Of a DNA stretch of 64,000 nt, positions 27,463-36,695 are shown piece after piece. Source of the stretch: CAYZQH01 sp050300015. GTDB lineage: Bacteria > Pseudomonadota > Gammaproteobacteria > Pseudomonadales > Cellvibrionaceae. Where the stretch lies: contig JBNKWZ010000027.1 of assembly GCA_050300015.1 (NCBI GenBank), positions 340,122-404,121 on the forward strand, in the 5' to 3' direction. The position numbers were made by a program, and so were the translations under genes. Within the stretch, counting starts at the first letter, position 1. The number at the start of each line of letters is the position of its first letter. The notes under the pieces were generated by a model, which saw nothing but the letters and a program-made list of their open reading frames with translations, made no database searches and had not been told where the DNA came from.

Positions 27463-28758
27463 ATGAATACCATCAATGAAAGACTAACGCTAAATAGAAA
27501 ACAGGTTTGGTCAGCGCTTTTTTTACTATCGAGCTTCGTCATGGGAACCCAATGTTTTGCTGCCACACGCACCGTGTGCTACAAAGTTGAGATACGTGAT
27601 GAACGCAATAACTGCCCTACTCCAGGGACCGTAGGCGTTAAGCGAGCCTGTGACCCTATTGGAAATTATTCCGATTATGTCGGTGGCCGAATTGAGCTCT
27701 GGGACAAAGACACCAACTCAGACGATGAAAAAATCGGCACGTGGGTCATCGGCGGTACAGGCACACGCTGCGCGACATTTGAGTGGGAAAATGCCAGTTA
27801 CTCAAAAGGCGAAGCCAACCCGGATGTTTACCTAAAAGTGCGCAGAGAAACACGCCATACCTCAGGCAGCGGGGGGATTGTGCGCGCGGTGGATGCGAAC
27901 GGCAACCCTTATCCCAAAATCACTTGGCGCAATATGGGGGCGAACTTTCTTGCCAATAATTGCAGTGCAGGCTCCAACTGTACCATCAGCTCTACACATA
28001 TTCCCAGCCATAGCACCACCAGTGATATGGCACAGAGTTTTATGATGGTAGATTCTGCGCAGCGCGTACTGCAGATTTACAGCGCCGACATGGACAACAG
28101 TACCATTGATGCCTGGTACCCCGTGGTTAATAACCCCAATGGTACCAGTTGTGCGACGGGGCTTACCTGGTCAAGAACCGACTTTTGCCTACCCAACCAA
28201 CTGGGTGATGATGGCGACCGAACCACCCACGAAATGGGTCACGTACTGCAAATGCAAATGTTCAATCAAGATTTTTTACGCGACGTCATCGTAGGCGGCG
28301 GTTGGAATATGGGCACCTCCAGCTTTGAAACAGAATCCGGCGCCACTACCGAAGGCTGGGCAGCCTATGTGGGCGCGGTCGCCTGGTACGAGCCCAACAA
28401 CGTCAATACGGTGCCCATTTTTAGCGGCGTCAATATAGAAACTGCTACGCTATCGCAAAGCACTTGTACCAACAACATCACCATACCTAGACAAGTGGCC
28501 AAAGCGTTTTGGGACTTAGACGACTGGAATGATGAGGCGGGTACAAGAGCGGGTATTGCCGACGATGATGATGAACGTAAATCCACCACTTGGATGGCTC
28601 GCCAATGGGATGAGTTTTCAAATGGCACTGGAAATCGGGATGACTTTGAAAGCGGGAACAATGGTGTGAATATGCGAGACTATATGTTCCGCTCTGGGTC
28701 CAGCCAAAGCGAAACCCTGCTCGAGCACAATTGCCTGGCCGGACAAACAAATGGGTAA
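27463..28758 (+). CDS. Secreted zincin-type metallopeptidase-like protein
   Basis: A 431-residue exported protein with a signal peptide ending QCFAA and AAAGGAAT before the ATG. The N-terminal part (about 35-135) is a cysteine-containing beta-domain (TVCYKVEIRDERNNC, GGRIELWDKDT). The catalytic signature is RTTHEMGHVLQMQMF with His256, Glu257 and His260. A Glu in TTEGWAAYVG (residue 297) is a candidate third zinc ligand, the gluzincin pattern. The last 40 residues have two conserved-looking segments (DDFESG and MRDYMF). Protease activity fits, but the substrate is unknown. The gene is probably co-transcribed with 26714-27430 and ends at a GC-rich hairpin. Confidence 0.75.
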   Translation: MNTINERLTLNRKQVWSALFLLSSFVMGTQCFAATRTVCYKVEIRDERNNCPTPGTVGVKRACDPIGNYSDYVGGRIELWDKDTNSDDEKIGTWVIGGTGTRCATFEWENASYSKGEANPDVYLKVRRETRHTSGSGGIVRAVDANGNPYPKITWRNMGANFLANNCSAGSNCTISSTHIPSHSTTSDMAQSFMMVDSAQRVLQIYSADMDNSTIDAWYPVVNNPNGTSCATGLTWSRTDFCLPNQLGDDGDRTTHEMGHVLQMQMFNQDFLRDVIVGGGWNMGTSSFETESGATTEGWAAYVGAVAWYEPNNVNTVPIFSGVNIETATLSQSTCTNNITIPRQVAKAFWDLDDWNDEAGTRAGIADDDDERKSTTWMARQWDEFSNGTGNRDDFESGNNGVNMRDYMFRSGSSQSETLLEHNCLAGQTNG

Positions 28759-28835
28759 GCGTCCAATTGACTCAAAGTATCAAGTGCATACTTGAAGTTG
28801 ACACTTTTGAACTTTAGAGGTTTTCATTTCTGTCA

Positions 28836-28864
28836 AAGCGCGCAAGGTCTGCGCGCTTATTATA
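28836..28864 (+). terminator. Hairpin terminator after the zincin gene
   Basis: Stem GCGCGC/GCGCGC (28838-28843 and 28851-28856) with a 7-base loop is flanked by AA/TT and followed by the weak T-rich TTATTATA. It is 80 bases after the stop. Confidence 0.6.
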
Positions 28865-28930
28865 TATGAGTTCACAACAATACAGTGGAAAGGCCTAGGG
28901 GCATTTTCGGCGCCCATTCATTTTAACGCC

Positions 28931-28995
28931 AAGCTCTTACTGCTATTACCCGCATTGGCCATTCCGGCCCATGGCGGTACGTCCCTGTACCGAAT
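28931..28995 (+). repeat. Dispersed hairpin repeat, copy F (partial)
   Basis: Plus orientation, matching the right half of copy E: CTCTTACTG, CATTGGCCATTCCGGCC, then the hairpin GGTACGTCCCTGTACC at 28976-28991. Relative to copy E the third stem pair is T-A instead of C-G, a compensatory change. Confidence 0.7.
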
Positions 28996-29354
28996 ACATT
29001 TTAGAGGCACTAAACGCCACTTCCTATTCAAACTAAGGGCTAGCGGCTTGATTATCGCTAGCGCCAATTGAATGCTAAAAACCAATTAAATAATTGGCAG
29101 TCGTCCCAACATCAGTCACCACGGCACATATCCACCCAAGCCCGACAAATATACTTATTACGCCACATGCAGAATTTAAGCGCCAAAGACTCGCCCTAAT
29201 TTGCATAACATCGACTGCCGCTCATAGCCATTTTTTTTGCGGCGTCAAAGCTCTTCAAATTTTCTTTCGCGGCGCCAATATTTTCACCCGACAACTTCGT
29301 TTGAAGAAGGATTGCGGCTATACTGATTAACAAAATCACTCGTTAAATGTCACT

Positions 29355-31400
29355 ATGACTCGGTTAACTGATACGCAATGGATTTGTGCTATCGCCCTAT
29401 GGGGGGTGAGCTCAATACCGACAATAGGCCTTGCAGACACCTCAAGTAAGACTCTACGAGTCGACACTGCAACGCTTTTTGAGCTTCCACTCGAGGCGCT
29501 ATTAGACGTTAACGTTTCAAGCCCAACACTCACTCCGCAAACGATTCGTACCACGCCTGCGTCGATCACACTGATCACTCGCATCCAAATCGACAGGTCG
29601 CCCTACCGCTACTTACATGAAATTCTCAACCATGTGCCGGGATTTCAAGCCTTTCGCCAAGCTGAGGCTGGCAATGAGTATTACCACAGCGCCCGAGGTC
29701 GCCGAGTGGGTACTTCTAGCCGAGAGGTTCTCATTTTAATTGACGGCGTAAGGGTCAACCGAGAAGCCGATAACGCCCAAGCCATTCCCAGCATTTTGCT
29801 AGACCACATCGAAAAGATAGAATTGATTCGCGGGCCCGGCTCATCAATTTATGGATCCAATGCTTTTATGGGTGTCATCAGCATTACCACACGCCAAGAT
29901 GAAAATCGCGCCCAGGTGGATTATTCCAACCTCGGTTTAACCCATCTAGCCAGTGCAATAACTCACATGCGCAATGACTGGCGACTTTCGCTCAATGTGT
30001 CTATAGAAGATGACCCTGGTGATCGCTACTTATTAGAAAGCCCTTTTGATCAACAGCGTATATCTGCAGATGACGAAAACACCAAAGCAGACCTCCAGAT
30101 CACCGCCGCCAATACCAACACGACGTTACAGCTGAGAAAGAGTACACGCCAAAGCGAACACTATTATGTGATTGAGAATCTTCACCCACGCAATGAAACC
30201 GAAAATACCTTTACGACCGCCGCGCTAAAGCACCATTTTACAATCGGCGAGCAGTGGGACTGGCATGCCAATTTTATTTTAACCAAGGCCATCTACAATG
30301 TAGCGATCGCACTTGCGCCCGAGGGCTTTGCTCAGTCTTATGGTGGTAGCGTACCTGCAAGTAACGCGGCACTGGAGGCTGATGCCTTTCAAGAGGAGGC
30401 CACCAACACTTTAGGGGTCTGGGGTAACTGGGCATTCAATGCCACACAGAGCCTTCAGTTGGGTATCGAGTATCGCCAACTCCAACAAAAAGCCCTGGAA
30501 AGTTATTACAACTACGATTTGAATACGGTACCAATCACCTATGTTGGCAGCCCGGCTAGCGCCTACCAAGAAATTGCACCTGCCGATAACAGCCAGGTAA
30601 AAGGCGTCTTTGCCCAGTATCAAGCCTGTCTCGATGAGAGTTTGAACTTCACCTTGGGCATCAGGTACGACAAATATTCTCATTTAGCCCCCGCTTACAG
30701 CCCACACAGCGCATTGGTGTGGAATATTAATGCATCACACACGCTAAAACTGATTTACGGTGAAGCCTTCCGCGCGCCCTCGACCAATGAAAAATGGCTG
30801 TCCGACAATGCCTTGGTGAAAGGGAACAATAACCTCAAACCAGAAACCATTAGAACCACCGAAGTGAATTGGATTTACAGCCACAAAAATCTAAGTGTCA
30901 TTGCCTCGGTCTATTCCAACACCATCAATCATTCAATTGAACAAGGGTTTGACGGGGCCACCAGAACCTTTATCAACCAACAAAGTCCCTTGCAATTTGG
31001 AGGTTATGAATTCGAGGTCACACTACCCATTCATCCGCAAGCCAATGTACGACTCAATTATTCTAAAATACTCGATCTTCCAGAATCCCAAATGCGGCAA
31101 GCAAGTGAATTTGCAGGGCTGATATTTGATTATCATCGAGGCAACTGGCAGTGGAACCTCTCGGGTGTATACGCAGGTACGCGCTCAATGACCGTTGCCA
31201 CTGAAACCCTAGTACTTGAGAACTACACTCTGTGGTCCACGAAACTTCAGTATGCCCTCTCGCCCACACACTCGGTGGCCTTAGGTGTCACCAATATGGG
31301 CGATGAGGCCTATTTAACACCCACTCAAGGGCAGACCTTGCGTCAGGGACTACCCAATCGTGGTCGCGAGTTCTTTATGCAGTATAACGCTCACTTCTAG
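29355..31400 (+). CDS. TonB-dependent outer-membrane receptor
   Basis: A 681-residue receptor with an N-terminal signal (ICAIALWGVSSIPTIGLA). The plug domain is recognisable from FELPLEALLDVNVSS, then TPASITLITRIQI, VPGFQAFRQ, VLILIDGVRVNRE and IEKIELIRGPGSSIYGSNAFMGVI. The rest is a beta-barrel ending in an aromatic-rich strand with terminal Phe (FFMQYNAHF), the insertion signal for the outer membrane. Its length is that of the shorter siderophore/cobalamin-type receptors rather than the SusC-type sugar receptors. No ExbBD, ABC transporter or Fur-box is visible next to it, so the ligand cannot be stated. Confidence 0.9.
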   Translation: MTRLTDTQWICAIALWGVSSIPTIGLADTSSKTLRVDTATLFELPLEALLDVNVSSPTLTPQTIRTTPASITLITRIQIDRSPYRYLHEILNHVPGFQAFRQAEAGNEYYHSARGRRVGTSSREVLILIDGVRVNREADNAQAIPSILLDHIEKIELIRGPGSSIYGSNAFMGVISITTRQDENRAQVDYSNLGLTHLASAITHMRNDWRLSLNVSIEDDPGDRYLLESPFDQQRISADDENTKADLQITAANTNTTLQLRKSTRQSEHYYVIENLHPRNETENTFTTAALKHHFTIGEQWDWHANFILTKAIYNVAIALAPEGFAQSYGGSVPASNAALEADAFQEEATNTLGVWGNWAFNATQSLQLGIEYRQLQQKALESYYNYDLNTVPITYVGSPASAYQEIAPADNSQVKGVFAQYQACLDESLNFTLGIRYDKYSHLAPAYSPHSALVWNINASHTLKLIYGEAFRAPSTNEKWLSDNALVKGNNNLKPETIRTTEVNWIYSHKNLSVIASVYSNTINHSIEQGFDGATRTFINQQSPLQFGGYEFEVTLPIHPQANVRLNYSKILDLPESQMRQASEFAGLIFDYHRGNWQWNLSGVYAGTRSMTVATETLVLENYTLWSTKLQYALSPTHSVALGVTNMGDEAYLTPTQGQTLRQGLPNRGREFFMQYNAHF

Positions 31401-31508
31401 GCCGCCCGTTTAACCCAGCGGATACACTGCCTCACAACACTCCATTTGCACCAAACAAAGACACAACCCGCGCTCCGTACATTCCCATCGAATTCCATAT
31501 TAACCGTC

Positions 31509-32423
31509 TTACCCCTTCCCAGTAATCTTATTGGGGCCTTTAAGTACATCTTTTTCAATATATTGAATAATCGCACCCGCAATATCTTTGCCCGTTGCAG
31601 CTTCAATACCTTCAAGGCCTGGAGAGGAATTCACTTCCAACACCAAGGGGCCATGCCCCGAACGAATGATATCAACACCCGCCAAATCCAAGCCCATGAC
31701 TTTGGCCGCTTTTACTGCAAGCGCTCGCTCTTCTGGCATAAGCTTGATGACCCGTGCAGTCCCTCCCATATGCAAATTCGAGCGAAACTCACCTTCCTTG
31801 GCCACGCGCTGCATGGCCGCAATTACTTTATCTCCGATGACAAAACATCGAATATCGGCGCCTCCTGCGTCTTTAATAAATTCTTGCACCAAAAATTCGG
31901 TATCAAGATCGCGAAACGCATTAATCAAACTTTCCGCCGCCTTATCCGTTTCGGCCAGCAATACGCCTTTCCCTTGAGTACTGCTCAATACTTTAACAAT
32001 TAGCGGCGCACCACCGACAAACTGAATCAAATCTTCTGTCGCGTCTGCCTGGTTGGCATATCCTGTAATCGGCATTCCCACATGTTTGCGCGCAAGCAAC
32101 TGATGCGCCCGTAATTTGTCTCTTGAACGGGTTATCGCCACCGATTCATTAATAGAATAGATATTCCCCACTTCAAATTGCCTAAGTACCGCAGCACCAT
32201 AATTTGTGATTGAAGCGCCAATACGGGGAATAACGGCATCAAATTGTAAAATTTCCTTTTCGCCCTTGCGCTTGTAATACACCTCCGGCTTACTGGAGGT
32301 AATGTTCATGTAGCAGCGCAAAACATCAATCACTCTAGGTTCATGCCCACGCGCTTTGGCCGCCTCTACGAGTCTTTTGGTCGAATAAAGGTTGGCGTTT
32401 CTAGATAGAATACCTATCTTCAT
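31509..32423 (-). CDS. rimK: RimK-type ATP-grasp glutamate ligase
   Basis: Adds glutamate residues to the C-terminus of ribosomal protein S6 (established for E. coli RimK). It is also related to tetrahydromethanopterin and poly-glutamate ligases. The start at 32423 has GGAG five bases upstream and gives 304 residues. Seen in order are MKIGILSRNANLYST, SITNYGAAVLRQFE, ITRSRDKLRAHQLL, the ATP-grasp loop SSTQGKGVLL, VQEFIKDAGGADIRCFVIG, the arginine-containing EFRSNLHMGGTA, and the metal-binding LEVNSSPGLEGIE. Length and order are those of ordinary RimK. It is convergent with the TonB receptor. Confidence 0.95.
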   Translation of the reverse strand: MKIGILSRNANLYSTKRLVEAAKARGHEPRVIDVLRCYMNITSSKPEVYYKRKGEKEILQFDAVIPRIGASITNYGAAVLRQFEVGNIYSINESVAITRSRDKLRAHQLLARKHVGMPITGYANQADATEDLIQFVGGAPLIVKVLSSTQGKGVLLAETDKAAESLINAFRDLDTEFLVQEFIKDAGGADIRCFVIGDKVIAAMQRVAKEGEFRSNLHMGGTARVIKLMPEERALAVKAAKVMGLDLAGVDIIRSGHGPLVLEVNSSPGLEGIEAATGKDIAGAIIQYIEKDVLKGPNKITGKG

Positions 32424-32664
32424 GGAGGCTCCACACACAGTGTTATATTATTGGGCCAAAACCGGCTAACCGATCTTGTCCAAATTCAATCAATTGTAGG
32501 CGTGATTACGCCTTGCTTAGGTTAAAGGGTTCACTTTCAAAAGGAAAGCCGCGGCCTATTTACAGCATAATTCAGTTCTGCCGACCGGATACGCGGCAAG
32601 TGGAATACCTGCAATACCTTCACTCATGCATTTGGATAAGGGCTAACTGAATCGCTCACGGCTA

Positions 32665-33960
32665 TCAATGCAGCTTTAATCTAGGCCTTAACACGTGGTT
32701 GATTTTTTCAACCACCGTCATAGCAACCGTTTTGATCCAACCGTGAAGAGCCGCTTGGTGTAAGCGATACAGTGATAAATACGCCATACGTGCAAGCTTA
32801 CCCTCTACGTTCCAACTGGATTTGGCAAAATTGCCCATTAAGTTACCAATGGTGGAATAACGACTGAGCGACACCAATGAGCCGTGATCACGATAGACAA
32901 ACGTTTTAAGGGGCTTATTATTTAAATCTCGAAGCAAATTGGTATATAGGCAGCTTGCCATTTGATGAGCGCTTTGAGCTCTGGGTGGCACCCAGGTCTT
33001 TTCATCGATCTGTCGCCCCGCGCAATCACCTAAGGCATATATGTTGGTATCCTCCAGTGTTTGTAAATGTTCATTGACCAGCAGTTGATTCATACGATTG
33101 GTTTGCAGACCGCCAAAGTCTTTCAAAAAATCAGGCGCCTTCACACCTGCCGCCCAAACCATAAGGTCGGCTTTGATCACAGCATTGTCCGAGGTTACCA
33201 ATTGCCCTTTTTCGGCACGAGCAATGCGCGTATTCGTTAAGATATTGACGCCGAGCTTGGCAAGCTCGCCAGAAACCCCATGACTGATACGCTCAGACAA
33301 CGCCCCCACAAGGCGAGGCCCCGCTTCGATTAAGGTCACACTCAAATGTTCATGAGTAACATTTTTAAGGCCATACAAATAAAACCAATGTCGGGCATTA
33401 TAGAGCTCTGCAGCCAACTCCACTCCAGTGGCACCACCTCCCACAATGGCAACACTGAGGTTAAGCGAGCCGTCCGTTTGGCGCCGCTGATTCACACGGA
33501 TAAACCGGTTGATCAGGCGTTGCTGGAATTTCACCGCTTGCTCAGCGCTGTCTAAATAGCTGCAGTGTTCTGCTATCCCTGGCGTCCCAAAATCATTACT
33601 AACACTGCCGATGGCAACAACCAACTTATCGTAGTCAATTTCTCGCCGGGGTAACACCTCTTCACCTTCGTTGTCGATCAAAGGTTTTAAGGTAATACGC
33701 TTTTGTGCACGATCAATACCGATAAGCGCACCTATTTTAAATTGAAAGCCATTGTTATAGGCATGGGCGCGATAGCTAACAGAGTCGACCTCATAGTCAA
33801 GCGTTCCAGTGGCCACTTCGTGCAGCAAAGGTTTCCAAAGGTGCATTTGATTCTTGTCGATTAAAAGAATCTCGGCTTTTTTCTTGCGCCCCAATTTTCG
33901 CCCTAATCGAGTGGCAAGCTCTAATCCGCCGGCCCCACCCCCAACGATGACAATTCTCAT
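32665..33960 (-). CDS. ndh: Type II NADH:quinone oxidoreductase
   Basis: Single-subunit, non-proton-pumping NADH dehydrogenase of 431 residues. The FAD Rossmann motif IVGGGAGGLELA is at the start. The NADH motif VAIVGGGATGVELAAEL lies near residue 165. The second FAD motif is YALGDCAG, and PPRAQSAHQMA forms the quinone-site region. The C-terminal amphipathic segment (YRLHQAALHGW) anchors the protein to the inner face of the membrane. Length and motif spacing are normal for NDH-2. Confidence 0.93.
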   Translation of the reverse strand: MRIVIVGGGAGGLELATRLGRKLGRKKKAEILLIDKNQMHLWKPLLHEVATGTLDYEVDSVSYRAHAYNNGFQFKIGALIGIDRAQKRITLKPLIDNEGEEVLPRREIDYDKLVVAIGSVSNDFGTPGIAEHCSYLDSAEQAVKFQQRLINRFIRVNQRRQTDGSLNLSVAIVGGGATGVELAAELYNARHWFYLYGLKNVTHEHLSVTLIEAGPRLVGALSERISHGVSGELAKLGVNILTNTRIARAEKGQLVTSDNAVIKADLMVWAAGVKAPDFLKDFGGLQTNRMNQLLVNEHLQTLEDTNIYALGDCAGRQIDEKTWVPPRAQSAHQMASCLYTNLLRDLNNKPLKTFVYRDHGSLVSLSRYSTIGNLMGNFAKSSWNVEGKLARMAYLSLYRLHQAALHGWIKTVAMTVVEKINHVLRPRLKLH

Positions 33961-34154
33961 ACAACGCTCCTCGTAGCCATTGGCTCACAACACAATAGTC
34001 ACTGCCGCTTACCCGTCAGTTACCCAAACAACAGTGAATATCATAGACGGCTGAAGCACGCCAAGCCACTGGAAGTTGACCGTACCCAAATGAACCATAA
34101 GGTAAGCTTTATAAGGGAACGAACCGGGAGGGATAATAAAAGCGCACCACCTTC

Positions 34155-34185
34155 AAAAATTCGTTGGTAAAAAGCCAACGGGGGT
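34155..34185 (-). terminator. Terminator of the DUF2780 gene
   Basis: Stem CGTTGG/CCAACG with a 7-base loop; on the minus strand it is followed by AATTTTTG. It lies about 55 bases after the stop at 34235. Confidence 0.55.
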
Positions 34186-34234
34186 TTTTAATGGTGATGC
34201 ACAGGCCTACAAATACAACACGGTTAAAGGGGCG

Positions 34235-34810
34235 CTATAGGAACGACGACAATGCAGAAGTCAATAAGGTACCGGCTTCTTCATTGCCGGAATTCGCCAA
34301 GTAGTTTTTCGCAGTTTCCACAAAGCCTGGAATCATATTCGCACCCATTCCAAGCGATTTAAATTGCGATGTAAGTTGATTGGCCATTTTGACCGTTTTG
34401 CTGCTATCTTCTGCGGCTTTCAACGCGCTAGACAGCAAGTCACCTTCCGCTTTGCCCTCTGGCACCTTGGGCGCCATCCCCAATAACGACGAGGCATTGG
34501 GTATAGCCGACATTAAAGTTTTACTGTCATCGCCCGACAACAGTGAACTGGCGGCCTGTAAAAGTGCCCCCATACCACCGCTGGCTTGCGACTCAGAAAT
34601 ATTAAGCTGTTGCATCAACATGGGTAACAACTGAAGACCCACGCTCACCATGCTACTCTCGGGCGATGCCGTTGCGGCACTCGGCGTGGCTGGCTGCTCG
34701 GCTATCTTTTCTTCATCACCACCAAACCAGCCAGATATAACATCAAAAATGCCCGCATGCGAATGTGACGAGAATAGGGCAATTGATGCCACCAAAATAA
34801 GTTTTTTCAT
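34235..34810 (-). CDS. DUF2780 (VcgC/VcgE-like) exported protein
   Basis: A 191-residue protein with a signal peptide ending SHSHA and AGGATTTTCC before the ATG. After a Pro/Ala/Thr spacer comes a helical domain with LLPMLMQQLNISESQASGG and GALLQAASSLL, then a central QLTSQFKSLGMGANMIPGF and the final LLTSALSSFL. This fits the DUF2780 family, described from Vibrio as VcgC/VcgE; its function is unknown. It is monocistronic with its own terminator. Confidence 0.8.
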   Translation of the reverse strand: MKKLILVASIALFSSHSHAGIFDVISGWFGGDEEKIAEQPATPSAATASPESSMVSVGLQLLPMLMQQLNISESQASGGMGALLQAASSLLSGDDSKTLMSAIPNASSLLGMAPKVPEGKAEGDLLSSALKAAEDSSKTVKMANQLTSQFKSLGMGANMIPGFVETAKNYLANSGNEEAGTLLTSALSSFL

Positions 34811-35690
34811 GGAAAATCCTTTATAAAAAGCTGAATATTAGGAATATTGGCACTCAAGCCTGAGACGCTAGGTAGAGGCCTTGGCCAGCGTTCGAACCAG
34901 CGAGGCCAGGGTAAAATGTACGTTCCTGGCATTTGTATGTACAAAGAACGTTCGAATGACATGTAAAACACACCCAATGTCACTGCCACCCATTTCCACC
35001 CAATGCGCTCGCAGCCGGACACTGAGCACACGCTAAAAGCGCACAACGGCCCAGCGGGTTCTGCAGATCACAGTATCTCACAACAGCCTCCAAAGTAGGG
35101 CCGAAATTAAACATCCAAAAGGTTCTGGCGCCACATTCATTCCGCCCAGCCCCTTGCCACCCCAAAGGTTTATGGCTGAGATGGGGTTGAGTCGACATCT
35201 TTCGGGGACCAATCATATAAAGGCTACCGCCATCACCAGGACAAAACGCCCCAAAACAATCGCGAAAGCCAGCGCCACTACTTTTGAACAAAGGGAGTAT
35301 CGCTTACGACCCACAACTCACTAGGTGGGCTGAGCATCAAAGTCAGAGAGGAGGTTAAGTAAGATTAACGCCCAAAGCTTTTGAGATAGGCTTCTCAAAA
35401 GGCTTATGAACCAGTACCAATTACTCACAGCATTCTTCCAGAGCATGACGTAGTCCCTTGCTATCAGCTTAAAAAGCTTTAGGATCGTCGAGGATTACGT
35501 GAGCGCTAGAGAGCCACCGCCGAATGGCGATTTAATGGCCCACAACAATAAACCTGACACTGTATTGAGCAAGCTGGGTATGCAATTTGCCTTCGCATCG
35601 CACGTATAACGAGGCAAGATGCTCATCCTCAGCAAATAACACAGCACATTCTTCGAACAACACGCATTTTAAATCTTTGGGGCACAGACC
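34811..35690. other. Intergenic region, nothing identified
   Basis: About 880 bases between divergent genes. The short frames present have no start signals or recognisable products. A GAGGAGG at about 35348 is not followed by an open frame. The two promoters must lie at the ends. Confidence 0.4.
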
Positions 35691-36377
35691 ATGAAAAACA
35701 AAATTATATTCATTGCCATACTGCTAAGCCTAACCGCCTGTGGTGCCAGTAATGACGGAAGCAGCAGTTCTTCAAGCTCGAGTAGCTCTTCTTCCAGTTC
35801 AAGTTCAAGCAGCAGCTCTAGCTCTTCATCGTCCAGTAGCTCATCAAGCTCTTCCAGTAGCAGCTCTTCCTCCAGCAGTAGCTCTTCTGGTCTTATGGGC
35901 AGTGCTTTGCAAACATTCACCAGCAACTGTAAATTGTGTCACGGTGATGATGGCATGGGTGTTAACAACTATGGCCCCGAGATCTTGCACCCAACTATTG
36001 ACTACGCCGCTTGGATCGTTCGAAATGGACGACAAGGCCATCCTAACTACTCTTCCGGCATGTTTGAGTTTAGTAAACAGGTAGTGAGTGATGAGGACCT
36101 GACAGATATTCTTGACTGGCTAAGTGCAGCACCAAAACCCACCACTGGCGAAGGCCTGTATATGGATTACTGCGGTGTCTGCCATGGTGACGATGGCGTT
36201 GGCACAACTGGCCATGACGCAAAAGGAATGTCACTGAGTGGTTTCACTTCCAACGTTCGCAACGGCCACCATGCAGGCGAATTCGATAACCGCACAGGCT
36301 ATATGCCCAAGTGGTCGAACTCTGAGTTGTCAGATGCTGAGGTCAATTTGATCCACCAGCATGTGAACTCGCTATAG
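35691..36377 (+). CDS. Diheme cytochrome c lipoprotein with polyserine linker
   Basis: A 228-residue lipoprotein (lipobox LTAC, Cys17). A polyserine linker of about 42 residues follows, which puts the haem domains at a distance from the membrane. Two class-I-like cytochrome c domains follow, with CKLCH and CGVCH haem sites about 80 residues apart. HPNYSSGMFEFS and TGYMPKW each offer a Met as distal ligand. This is an electron carrier at the cell envelope. It precedes, but is separated by a terminator from, the first porin/FMN-protein cassette, and it may take electrons from it (inference). Confidence 0.9.
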   Translation: MKNKIIFIAILLSLTACGASNDGSSSSSSSSSSSSSSSSSSSSSSSSSSSSSSSSSSSSSSSSSSSGLMGSALQTFTSNCKLCHGDDGMGVNNYGPEILHPTIDYAAWIVRNGRQGHPNYSSGMFEFSKQVVSDEDLTDILDWLSAAPKPTTGEGLYMDYCGVCHGDDGVGTTGHDAKGMSLSGFTSNVRNGHHAGEFDNRTGYMPKWSNSELSDAEVNLIHQHVNSL

Positions 36378-36430
36378 CAAAAGCATTGCGCAGCTCGAGT
36401 GGGACTGCCCTACTCACTGCAAGTTAAGCG

Positions 36431-36456
36431 AAAAGGCCCCTGTCCGGGGCCTTTTT
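36431..36456. terminator. Bidirectional-type terminator after the cytochrome gene
   Basis: AAAAGGCCCC and GGGGCCTTTTT form a strong stem with a 5-base loop, 54 bases after the cytochrome stop. Confidence 0.88.
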
Positions 36457-36627
36457 CATTTGTCTCTCGGTAACCTGAGCCAAAACTGAACTCGACACAC
36501 CCGTCTGGCCCTCGCCCTTTCAAGCTGCAGCTATAGAACGCGCCACCTATATCAATAGTTAGCCAAGCGTACCGCTTAAGCAGCCAACCGTTGATAGGCT
36601 CCAACCAACGAAACAGATAAACTAATT

Positions 36628-36646
36628 GATAACAATTTTCATTTAG
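36628..36646. promoter_or_regulatory. Fur-box-like site upstream of porin cassette
   Basis: GATAACAATTTTCATTTAG matches the 19-base Fur consensus at 12 positions, including GATAA and TCATT. It lies 50-68 bases before the porin ATG. On its own it is weak, but the parallel cassette at 42621 has a better one. Confidence 0.45.
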
Positions 36647-36695
36647 AATAAGATTAAGGAATTGTATTATCGACTGTGAAGAAATTGGAGCATTT

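Noticed and set aside
31397..31615. Frames antisense to the rimK 3' end
   Set aside because: Shadows of rimK with no initiation signals.
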